The notes beneath the pieces are model-generated. The model was given only the letters and a program-made list of their open reading frames with translations, did not search any database and was not told the DNA's origin. Source: an uncultured Lachnospiraceae bacterium (GTDB lineage: Bacteria > Bacillota > Clostridia > Lachnospirales > Lachnospiraceae). From it: a stretch of 39,949 nt of DNA. The position numbers were made by a program, and so were the translations under genes. Below are positions 13,863 to 21,528 of this stretch, piece by piece. Numbering within the stretch: position 1 is the stretch's first letter; each line of letters starts with the position of its first letter. Location: the NCBI GenBank assembly GCA_902789265.1, contig CADANR010000004.1, forward strand, positions 1-39,949. Direction: 5' to 3'.

Positions 13863-15008
13863 ATGGGAGAACATGGTAAGGAACTCGCGATATACATCCA
13901 CTTACCCTTCTGTGTACGCAAATGCCTTTATTGTGACTTTATTTCCGGTCCTTACGGGGAAGATGTTAGAAAGAGTTATGTAAACAAACTGCTCTGGGAG
14001 ATAGATTCTTTCTTTGATGAATACAGGGAGGAAAACATTGTAATTACCTCCATATTCTTCGGTGGCGGAACACCCTCAATTATTCCGCCAGAAGAAATAG
14101 CTAAAATATTATGTAAACTAAAAGAGCATGCAGATTTCATCGAGCCGGAGATTACGATAGAAGTAAATCCCGGGACGGGGGAGCCTTCTTTATTTGAGAA
14201 GTACCATGAAATCGGAATCAACCGCATCTCCATCGGTTTGCAGAGTACTTCCGATGAAGAGTTGAAAACACTCGGAAGAATTCACACATACGAGCAGTTT
14301 TTAAATACACTGGATAGCGTAAAGGCTGCGGGATTTACAAATATCTCTGCGGATGTAATGTATGCCGTCCCCGGACAGAATTATAAATCCTTTGAACGAA
14401 CCCTTCGCAAAGTCGCGGACCTGGGACTGAATCATATTTCCGCATACAGTCTGATTGTGGAAGAGGGTACGCCTTTTTACGACATGGACTTGGATCTTCC
14501 TTCCGAAGATGTGGAGAGACGCATGTACAGGGGCGTTTCAAGGATTTTGGCAGAATACGGGCTTAAGCAATACGAGATTTCCAATTACGCGAAACCGGGA
14601 TATGAATGCAGGCACAATATCGCTTACTGGACAGGAAAGGAATATGCCGGATTCGGCATTGCGGCGGCATCCTTAATTGAGAATCTGAGATTCACGAATA
14701 CGAAATCGATGGATGATTATCTGGCGGTTTCGGATTATGAGACGCTTAAGAAACTTCGTACCGACGTGGAAAATTTAAGCCGGGAAGACTGCATGTCAGA
14801 GGCGGTGATTCTAGGACTTCGCATGAATCAGGGCGTCAGTGACAAAGCTTTTTATGAAAAATTCGGACAGCATTTAAGTGATGTTTATCCGAAAGAAATA
14901 CTGAAACATAAACTGGAAGGGCTGCTTAAAGAAGCGGAAGACGGAAGTATTTCGCTGACTGCAAAAGGCAGGGATTTAAGCAACTACGTGATGGCGGATT
15001 TTATATGA
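13863..15008 (+). CDS. hemW: HemW-like radical SAM protein (heme chaperone family)
   Basis: The 381 residues contain the radical SAM cluster motif CVRKCLYCDF (CxxxCxxC) right after IYIHLPF, then the SAM-binding FFGGGTPS, GVQ-like IGLQS, and YAVPGQ, followed by the HemW C-terminal domain (YEISNYAKPG, HNIAYW). HemW proteins were long annotated as coproporphyrinogen oxidases but act as heme-binding chaperones; oxidase activity should not be assumed. The ATG has AGAGGAG upstream (13845-13851). Confidence 0.93.
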   Translation: MGEHGKELAIYIHLPFCVRKCLYCDFISGPYGEDVRKSYVNKLLWEIDSFFDEYREENIVITSIFFGGGTPSIIPPEEIAKILCKLKEHADFIEPEITIEVNPGTGEPSLFEKYHEIGINRISIGLQSTSDEELKTLGRIHTYEQFLNTLDSVKAAGFTNISADVMYAVPGQNYKSFERTLRKVADLGLNHISAYSLIVEEGTPFYDMDLDLPSEDVERRMYRGVSRILAEYGLKQYEISNYAKPGYECRHNIAYWTGKEYAGFGIAAASLIENLRFTNTKSMDDYLAVSDYETLKKLRTDVENLSREDCMSEAVILGLRMNQGVSDKAFYEKFGQHLSDVYPKEILKHKLEGLLKEAEDGSISLTAKGRDLSNYVMADFI

Positions 15009-15113
15009 GGACAGAGTAAGCGGGTATGGGATGTCTGGCTCTGTAAATACTTTGAAATAAAAGTATAATTCATATAGAAAACAAATAAGGTGCTTAGCGC
15101 CGATTGGAGCGAC

Positions 15114-16205
15114 ATGAAGATTACAGCCAACAGACTGGACAGAGGATTTGAAAGATATCAGGAAGAATTCGAGGAAGCAGCATTAAAGGTGCTTCGTTCC
15201 GGCTGGTATGTGCTCGGTCCTTCCGTGGAGAAATTCGAGCAGGAATTTGCTTCTTACACGGGTGTAAAATATGCAGTCGGAGTTGCAAGCGGACTGGATG
15301 CATTAATTCTTGCATTCCGCGTACTCGGAATTAAAGAAGGGGATGAAGTAATCGTTCCCGCAAACACCTATATTGCAAGCGTGATGGGCGTTACCATCAA
15401 CGGTGCAACGCCTGTTTTTGTAGAACCGGATGAATTCCATAATATCGATGCATCAAGGATTGAAGAAGCCGTTACGGAAAATACAAAGGCGGTTTTGGTC
15501 GTGCACCTGTACGGACAGGCCTGCGAGATGGACCGGATTACGGAGATTTGCAGGAAACATAATCTGAAACTGGTAGAAGACTGTGCACAGTCCCATGGTG
15601 CGAAATATAACGGACAGATGACCGGAACCTTTGGCGATATCGGATGCTTTTCCTTGTATCCTTCGAAAAATTTAGGTGCATTCGGGGACGGCGGAGCAAT
15701 CGTAACGAATGGCGAAAACTATGCCGCAGACCTTAAGATGCTTCGAAATTACGGAAGCAGAAAACGTTATTATTTTGAAGAAGTCGGCATGAATTCAAGA
15801 CTTGATGAAATGCAGGCAGCACTTTTATCCGTCAGATTAAAGCATCTGGATGAATTAAACGAAGAAAGAGAAATGCTTGCTAACCGGTATTTAACCGGAA
15901 TCAAAAATGGAAAAATCATCCTTCCGATCATCCGGAAAAATGCAACTACCGTATGGCATCAGTTTGTAATTACAACATCCAAAAGGGATGAATTGATCGA
16001 CTATCTGAAGGAAAAAGAAATCGGCAGTATCATTCATTATCCGATTCCGCCGCATCTTTCGGAATGCTACCGGAATTTAAATTACAAAGAAGGGGATTTT
16101 CCGGTTACGGAAAAGGATGCACATGAAGTACTCTCGCTCCCGTTTTATAACGGAATGACCGAAGAAGAGCAGGCGTATGTCATTGATGCATTAAACCGAT
16201 TTTAA
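15114..16205 (+). CDS. DegT/DnrJ/EryC1 sugar aminotransferase, FdtB/QdtB-like
   Basis: This 363-residue PLP enzyme should transaminate a dTDP-keto-deoxyhexose, making a 3-amino-3,6-dideoxy sugar nucleotide. Evidence for the family: SGWYVLGPSVEKFE, ASGLDAL, VPANTYIAS, EDCAQSHGA, the PLP lysine in SLYPSKNLGAFGDGG, and GMNSRLDEMQAA. The FdtB/QdtB assignment rests on the adjacent FdtA-like isomerase. ATG 15114 has GGAG five bases away; an upstream GTG (15090) would add eight residues but lacks a good site. A TATAAT at 15064-15069 may be a promoter -10, though no good -35 accompanies it. Confidence 0.88.
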   Translation: MKITANRLDRGFERYQEEFEEAALKVLRSGWYVLGPSVEKFEQEFASYTGVKYAVGVASGLDALILAFRVLGIKEGDEVIVPANTYIASVMGVTINGATPVFVEPDEFHNIDASRIEEAVTENTKAVLVVHLYGQACEMDRITEICRKHNLKLVEDCAQSHGAKYNGQMTGTFGDIGCFSLYPSKNLGAFGDGGAIVTNGENYAADLKMLRNYGSRKRYYFEEVGMNSRLDEMQAALLSVRLKHLDELNEEREMLANRYLTGIKNGKIILPIIRKNATTVWHQFVITTSKRDELIDYLKEKEIGSIIHYPIPPHLSECYRNLNYKEGDFPVTEKDAHEVLSLPFYNGMTEEEQAYVIDALNRF

Positions 16206-16218
16206 GCGGGAGATATAA

Positions 16219-16629
16219 ATGAAAATCGAAGAACAGATTAAAATCATAGAGTTTGCGGATTTCGGTGATGAGAGAGGAAATCTCGTTGTCATCGAAGGTG
16301 ACGGAATGGATATTCCGTTTGATATTAAACGTGTTTTTTATATCTACGGCTCGGATTCTGAAGTAGTAAGAGGAAGCCACGCAAACAGGGAGACGGAGTT
16401 TCTTTTGGTCAATGTCAGCGGAACCAGTAAAGTACGTGTGGACAACGGATCGGAAGAAATGATTGTAGAACTCAACAAGCCCAGAATGGGACTTTATCTT
16501 CCTTCCATGCTCTGGAAGGACATGTATGATTTTTCCGCAGATTCGGTGCTTTTGGTACTTGCCAGCCGGCACTATGACGGAAATGAATATATCCGCGATT
16601 ACGAGGAATATCTAAGGGAAATTCAGTAG
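16219..16629 (+). CDS. FdtA/QdtA-like sugar 3,4-ketoisomerase (cupin, WxcM-like)
   Basis: This 136-residue single-domain cupin is expected to convert dTDP-4-keto-6-deoxyglucose to its 3-keto isomer, the substrate of the upstream aminotransferase. Family features are FGDERGNLVVIEG, IKRVFYIYG, RGSHANRETEFLLVNVSG and the terminal YLREIQ region. The catalytic HAH of characterised FdtA/QdtA proteins reads HAN here (His54, Asn56), so activity or product may differ. It begins 13 bases after the aminotransferase, with GGGAG upstream, so the two are certainly in one operon. Confidence 0.82.
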   Translation: MKIEEQIKIIEFADFGDERGNLVVIEGDGMDIPFDIKRVFYIYGSDSEVVRGSHANRETEFLLVNVSGTSKVRVDNGSEEMIVELNKPRMGLYLPSMLWKDMYDFSADSVLLVLASRHYDGNEYIRDYEEYLREIQ

Positions 16630-16687
16630 AATTTGAAATACATTCAGTAACAGGAGAATATTTCTGTTATTAATTAAGAGGATTAAA

Positions 16688-17659
16688 ATGAGCAAACTTT
16701 CAATCATCATACCGGTTTACTACAACGAGGATACCTTAATGGATCTCTATCTGGACATGAAGGAGAAAATTTTTCCTTCGATTCCGGATTATGAAATCGT
16801 TATGGTGGACGACGGATCGGGCGACAATTCCTGGGGAATCATGAATGAAATCCGCGATCTGGACGAGCATGTAAAACTGGTAAAATTATCGAGAAACTTC
16901 GGTGAGCATGCAGCCCTCCTGGCCGGATTTTCCGTCTGCACGGGTGACTGTGCGGTGACGAAGCAGGCAGATTTACAGGAGGATTCCACTCTGATTCTCG
17001 AGATGTTTGAAAGCTGGAAGAAGGGCAATAAGGTCGTTTTAGCCATCCGCAGATCGAGGGATGAAAACTTCATCAAGGTCTTCTTCGCAAACCGATATTA
17101 TGCGATGGTGCGTCGGTTCGTCAATAAGGAAATGCCGAGCGGCGGATGCGACTGTTATTTAATTGACAGAAGAGTGATTGAAGTCATCGAACGTCTTGAT
17201 GAGAAAAATTCCTCCCTTACATTGCAGGTGATGTGGTCCGGTTTTAAAACCGACAAGGTATATTTTGACCGCAAAGACAGGGAGAAGGGAAAATCCAGAT
17301 GGACGCTTTCCAAGAAGCTGCGTCTTGTCATGGATACGATGATCAGCTTTTCCAATGCGCCGATTAAATTCATGATTGTAGTGGGTACGATTTTTGATAT
17401 TTTTGCACTCGGACTTTTTATTTCTGTTTTGGTTGAGTACTTTACAAAGGGCGTTCCGGTAGAAGGCTGGGCATCCTTAATGAGCATTGTGCTTTTGTCC
17501 GCCGGACTGATTCTTATGATGATCGGTATTTTAGGCGAGTATCTCTGGCGTGTGCTGGATGCGGCAAGAAACAGACCGGTATTCATTATCGATGAGGTTT
17601 ATAAGGAGCGTGCGGTAGAAGAGAGAAAACTCTCTGATTGCAGGAAGAAGAGTGATTGA
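16688..17659 (+). CDS. GtrB/DPM1-like family 2 glycosyltransferase
   Basis: The 323 residues begin with a GT-A fold (IIIPVYYNEDTL, VMVDDGSGDNSW, KLSRNFGEHAALLAGF) and end in two membrane helices (about 236-258 and 266-292). This is the layout of enzymes that move a sugar from a nucleotide to undecaprenyl phosphate. In the usual DADLQ motif the first Asp is Gln (QADLQ, 93-97). The acceptor-side GGCDCYLIDRR motif is kept. In context it probably loads the 3-amino sugar made by the two genes upstream onto the lipid carrier. Confidence 0.88.
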   Translation: MSKLSIIIPVYYNEDTLMDLYLDMKEKIFPSIPDYEIVMVDDGSGDNSWGIMNEIRDLDEHVKLVKLSRNFGEHAALLAGFSVCTGDCAVTKQADLQEDSTLILEMFESWKKGNKVVLAIRRSRDENFIKVFFANRYYAMVRRFVNKEMPSGGCDCYLIDRRVIEVIERLDEKNSSLTLQVMWSGFKTDKVYFDRKDREKGKSRWTLSKKLRLVMDTMISFSNAPIKFMIVVGTIFDIFALGLFISVLVEYFTKGVPVEGWASLMSIVLLSAGLILMMIGILGEYLWRVLDAARNRPVFIIDEVYKERAVEERKLSDCRKKSD

Positions 17660-17697
17660 AAAACAGAACATGATCGTAGATTTGTCACTAAGGTAAT

Positions 17698-19449
17698 ATG
17701 GATAATAAAGTAACAAAGAAAAAATGGAATATTCTCCTTGCGGTTTTGCTCATCTTAAGCGGACTTGCTGCAATCAAGTTAATTTTTCTTGATTACACGA
17801 TGGACGAAGAATACCAGATTGTGATGGCGTACAGGAATCTTCGGGGAGATGCGATTTTCGGGCAGATGTGGGAGCCTCATCAGACATCTGCTTTTCTTTG
17901 TATCGGTATTATGTTTATCTGGCATTTGATTACAGGCACTTACACGGGTGTTGTCATTTTCTTAAGAATCGTCACAACCCTGATTCAGCTTGGCCTTTCC
18001 TTCTGGCTCTACAAGGTTTTAAAGAACGATTCAGACAAAGAAGAAGCAGCACTTCTTGCAATTCTTTATTTCAATTCCGTTCCGAAATTAATCGAGATTC
18101 CGGAATTTTCCAACATGCAGCTCTGGTTTTTCACCATCATGGTACTTTCGCTGATTCATTATTATTACAAGCACAGGGATCGAACCGGAAATGTGATTTT
18201 CTTAATCATCTCATCCTTAGCCATGGCACTTGAGGTTTTAAGTTATCCGTCCATGCTCGTGCTTTTCCCGGTCAGTGTCGGCTATATACTTTTTAAATCA
18301 AAGAAAAATCGCTTCCGGGACGCAGGTTTGTATATCTTAACGGACGTGGCAGCAGCGGGAGTGTGGCTCTTAATTGTGGTGCCGCGAATCGGATTTACCA
18401 CGCTGATTCAGAATGTAAAGAACATGCTTGATTTTGATTTGACACATGATTTATCCGGTTCCACGGACGGAAAATTTACGGGAAGCATTCAGTATCTCTG
18501 GCAGACGGCATTGTTGCTTTTCGGTATCTGCGCGGTGGCTGCAATTCTTTATCTGTGCCTTAAAAAAGTAAGAGACCGGTTTGAGAAAAAAGCCGGCGGA
18601 ATCTTCTATGCGGTTTTGGTAATTCTTGTTTCCGATCTCGTACAGATCGTATTTTGGTTTGTTTTCCGGAAGGGATACGAATATCCGCAGATTCATCTTC
18701 TGGTTTTGGTACTTAGTACAATAATAGTTATGTTAACCTTTATTAAGGACCCGGGTTTCCGTGAGAAAATCCGTCCGTATATGTACGGCTTTACTGGTTC
18801 CGTTATTTCGGTTCTTGCGGTCTTTTATATCAGCGATCTGCAATTCTATAATGCCATTCCGCACGGAATGCTGGGCGTGGTATTTTCCCTGCCGGTTCTT
18901 GCAATTGCAATCAGAAGCCTGATGGGAGAGAAGGGGAAGAAACTGATTTATGTTCTGTTCCTTGGAATGATTCTGACTGCAATACTCGGAAAAGGGGCAT
19001 CTTTTAAGGCAGGTCGTGAACTTACCAATCTCCTCGATATCAGGGGCATCATGAAGGAAGGTCCGGCGAAGGGTATCCTGTCCGATTATATGAACTGCTA
19101 TATTTACAATGCGGATTATGTGGATTTCAACTCCTTTGTGGATGATGATGACAAGGTGCTGATTGTCACGAACATGGTCTTCGCACCGGGTACCACACCG
19201 TATATGTTCAAGGAAAATGAGATCTGCCATTTTTCCATCGTGGACCCGACATCCTATGATGAGCGGCTCTTAAAATACTGGGAACTTTATCCGGAGAAGA
19301 AACCGAATGTAATTGTTGTGGACTGCTGGTACGGGGAGCTTCAGGAAGATCCGGAAAACTGGATTATGCAGTATATCGAAAATGACTTCGGCTATACCTC
19401 CGTGGATGACGGAAGTTATGTAAGAATTTACAGACGGGAAGAGCAGTGA
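17698..19449 (+). CDS. GT-C fold-like polytopic membrane glycosyltransferase
   Basis: The 583 residues contain roughly ten to twelve hydrophobic helices. After the first helix a loop carries DYTMDEEYQ, the acidic motif typical of GT-C enzymes that use lipid-linked sugars on the outer membrane face. A soluble C-terminal part (about 440-583) follows. No close named family is recognised. Between a GtrB-like and a GtrA-like gene it occupies the place of the serotype-specific GtrC transferase, which attaches the sugar to the final acceptor. AAGG before the ATG is a weak ribosome site. Confidence 0.7.
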   Translation: MDNKVTKKKWNILLAVLLILSGLAAIKLIFLDYTMDEEYQIVMAYRNLRGDAIFGQMWEPHQTSAFLCIGIMFIWHLITGTYTGVVIFLRIVTTLIQLGLSFWLYKVLKNDSDKEEAALLAILYFNSVPKLIEIPEFSNMQLWFFTIMVLSLIHYYYKHRDRTGNVIFLIISSLAMALEVLSYPSMLVLFPVSVGYILFKSKKNRFRDAGLYILTDVAAAGVWLLIVVPRIGFTTLIQNVKNMLDFDLTHDLSGSTDGKFTGSIQYLWQTALLLFGICAVAAILYLCLKKVRDRFEKKAGGIFYAVLVILVSDLVQIVFWFVFRKGYEYPQIHLLVLVLSTIIVMLTFIKDPGFREKIRPYMYGFTGSVISVLAVFYISDLQFYNAIPHGMLGVVFSLPVLAIAIRSLMGEKGKKLIYVLFLGMILTAILGKGASFKAGRELTNLLDIRGIMKEGPAKGILSDYMNCYIYNADYVDFNSFVDDDDKVLIVTNMVFAPGTTPYMFKENEICHFSIVDPTSYDERLLKYWELYPEKKPNVIVVDCWYGELQEDPENWIMQYIENDFGYTSVDDGSYVRIYRREEQ

Positions 19450-19997
19450 GTACAAAAGAGAAAACCGAGGTAAAAAAGAATATCTTTCAGGTAATTAAAT
19501 TCCTGCTTGTCGGCGTTTCAAACACTCTGATCAGTGAGGGCATATATGCGCTTCTTTGTCTGGTCGGAGCGCATTATTTAGTAGCAAGTTTTGTGGGCTT
19601 TACGGTCAGTATTATTACCGCGTATCTTTTAAGCAATAAATTTGTATTTAAAGAGGACAGTACAAAGGAAAAGAGAGTATGGTGGAAGGTTTTTCTAAAA
19701 ACCTATCTGGCTTATGTGGTCGGTTTCTTTTTAAATCTCGGACTGTTAACACTTTGGATGGAAGGGTTCGGGCTTGAGTACAGAATCGATCCGGTCATGA
19801 ATTTCCTAAAGTCCGTCGGACTTGCCGGCCTGTCCGCGCATGTGGTGGCGGAACTGCTTGCGGAAGCGGTGAACCTGTTTTTGGTAACGCCTGTGAATTT
19901 TTTATTAAATAAATACTGGGCATACCGGCAAAAGCCTAAAGAGAATGCCGAAAAAACTTTAAATTCCGAAGAAAACCCGGAATCTGAATCGGAGTAA
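19446..19997 (+). CDS. GtrA family membrane protein
   Basis: The 183 residues show four membrane helices (about 14-36, 40-62, 78-100, 125-155) and the family pattern FLLVGVSNTLISEGIYALL plus NFLLNKYWAYR. GtrA proteins are thought to help flip undecaprenyl-phosphate sugars. The start is GTG, overlapping the previous TGA by four bases (GTGA), so translation is coupled. The last 25 residues are acidic. It ends the glycosylation cluster. Confidence 0.88.
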   Translation: MSTKEKTEVKKNIFQVIKFLLVGVSNTLISEGIYALLCLVGAHYLVASFVGFTVSIITAYLLSNKFVFKEDSTKEKRVWWKVFLKTYLAYVVGFFLNLGLLTLWMEGFGLEYRIDPVMNFLKSVGLAGLSAHVVAELLAEAVNLFLVTPVNFLLNKYWAYRQKPKENAEKTLNSEENPESESE

Positions 19998-20037
19998 AAA
20001 TTGCTTTAAAACCGGGAAATTATTTTTACTATTCTAC

Positions 20038-20066
20038 TTGAAAGAAAAATTTCCACAAGGTATAAT
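20038..20066 (+). promoter_or_regulatory. Sigma-A promoter for pilT
   Basis: TTGAAA (20038-20043), a 17-base spacer and TATAAT (20061-20066). The predicted leader is about 70 bases. Confidence 0.8.
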
Positions 20067-20143
20067 TAAAGTTGCTGTTATGGTTTAACAGCGAGGGTTT
20101 ATTACCGATATAGCAAAAAAATATACGAAGGGGTACAGAAATT

Positions 20144-21223
20144 ATGCCTAGAATTGAAGAAATTTTGCAGGTTTCCATGGATGCAAGAGCATCCGATATC
20201 CATTTAACAGCAGGTCTTCCTCCGAAGATGCGTGTGAATGGACATCTTCTCAACATGGACTTTCCCGTACTGAAACCGGAAGATACCATGGAAATCGTTC
20301 GTCAGATCATGACAGATCACCAGAGAGCAATGTTTGAAGAGCGTGGTGAGTTGGATATGTCCTTTGCGGTAACCAACCTCGGTCGTTATCGTGTAAACGT
20401 ATTCCGCCAGCGTGGTTCTGTAGCAATGGCAATGCGTGCCGTTAATACAGTTATTCCTTCTCCCGCACAGTTGGGTGTTCCCAATGCAGTAGTAGATTTG
20501 TATAACAGAAAGCGTGGTCTGGTTCTGGTTACCGGTCCTACCGGTTCCGGTAAATCCACGACACTTGCTTCCATCATTGATAAAGCAAACAATAACCGTG
20601 ATGCACATATCATTACCCTGGAAGACCCGATTGAGTATTTGCACATCCATAAGGTTGCAATGGTTAACCAGCGTGAAATCGGTTTCGACTCCATGAGCTA
20701 TGCAAATGCACTTCGTGCAGCACTCCGTGAAGATCCCGATATCATCCTCGTAGGAGAGATGCGTGACTACGAAACCATTTCCGTAGCCGTAACCGCAGCC
20801 GAAACAGGACACTTGGTATTATCCACACTGCATACCATAGGTGCTGCATCCACTATCGACCGTATCATCGACGTTTTCCCGCCTCACCAGCAGCAGCAGA
20901 TTCGTGTACAGCTGGCAAACGTTTTGGAAGCAGTTATTTCCCAGCAGCTCGTTCCTACTGCAGACGGACGTGGCCGTGTAGCGGCATTCGAAGTTATGCT
21001 TGCAAACCACGCTGTTCGTAACCTGATTCGTGAAGGTAAATCACATCAGTTGATGTCCATCATGCAGACCAACCGTCGTGCCGGAATGGTTACCATGGAT
21101 GAAGCTCTTACAGAACTATATCTTGAAGGTAAGATTGATCAGGAGAACCTTGTAGAATTCGCACAGGATCCTGTAGGTATGATTCAGAAGCTCGGTCTCA
21201 AGGGCGTTACCGTTACCAACTAG
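20144..21223 (+). CDS. pilT: Type IV pilus retraction ATPase PilT
   Basis: This 359-residue cytoplasmic hexameric ATPase depolymerises type IV pili, driving twitching and DNA uptake. Visible motifs: ASDIHLTAG, Walker A GPTGSGKST, the Asp box ITLEDPIEY, Walker B DIILVGEMRD, the His box TGHLVLSTLHT, and the PilT-type C-terminal NLIREGKSHQL. No other pilus gene is nearby, so it depends on a pilus operon elsewhere. Arginine codons are overwhelmingly CGT here, whereas neighbours mix in many AGA; efp shares the CGT bias, suggesting strong expression. AAGGGG lies upstream of the ATG. Confidence 0.95.
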   Translation: MPRIEEILQVSMDARASDIHLTAGLPPKMRVNGHLLNMDFPVLKPEDTMEIVRQIMTDHQRAMFEERGELDMSFAVTNLGRYRVNVFRQRGSVAMAMRAVNTVIPSPAQLGVPNAVVDLYNRKRGLVLVTGPTGSGKSTTLASIIDKANNNRDAHIITLEDPIEYLHIHKVAMVNQREIGFDSMSYANALRAALREDPDIILVGEMRDYETISVAVTAAETGHLVLSTLHTIGAASTIDRIIDVFPPHQQQQIRVQLANVLEAVISQQLVPTADGRGRVAAFEVMLANHAVRNLIREGKSHQLMSIMQTNRRAGMVTMDEALTELYLEGKIDQENLVEFAQDPVGMIQKLGLKGVTVTN

Positions 21224-21250
21224 GCAATATCTTTCTAATGTATTTCATGC

Positions 21251-21293
21251 GGGCAGACCGTCTGGTCTGCCCGAAACTATCTATAGTAGTTTC
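21251..21293 (+). terminator. Tandem hairpins after pilT (probable transcript end)
   Basis: First stem GGGCAGACC / GGTCTGCCC (21251-21259, 21264-21272) with a four-base loop; second stem GAAACTA / TAGTTTC (21273-21279, 21287-21293). No good T-run follows, only mixed A/T, so termination may be weak or the hairpins may protect the 3' end. The pilT-comM gap (21224-21528) holds these hairpins, repeat copy 2, and no gene. Confidence 0.6.
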
Positions 21294-21342
21294 GTAGTAA
21301 TTCTAATTTCATTATTATTCCAATCATTTATTAATTCACTTT

Positions 21343-21463
21343 GTGCCGGGCATACACCTCGGGGAAAGTCTCGTAGAAGCTCGCAATTATTATATTATTT
21401 TCATATTTTACTCTATGCTTTGCTCGTGTTCTATAGAGCCTTCCCCCGAGGGTATGCCGGCAC
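21343..21463 (-). repeat. Long-stem inverted-repeat element, copy 2 (best formed)
   Basis: The 44-base arms (21343-21386 and 21420-21463) pair almost throughout. The outer stem is GTGCCGG.CATAC with GTATGCCGGCAC and CCTCGGGG with CCCCGAGG; the inner part is TAGAA with TTCTA and GCAA with TTGC, with an A/T-rich centre. The reverse complement aligns with copy 1 over the core, including GGCTCTATAGAACACGAGCA. It lies between pilT and comM and codes for nothing. The strand is given to match the orientation of copy 1. Confidence 0.85.
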
Positions 21464-21528
21464 TTGTTCAAGCAAAGTTATAACTATTTGTAATGAAAAA
21501 ATAAAAAAATTCATAAGGAGGACATATT

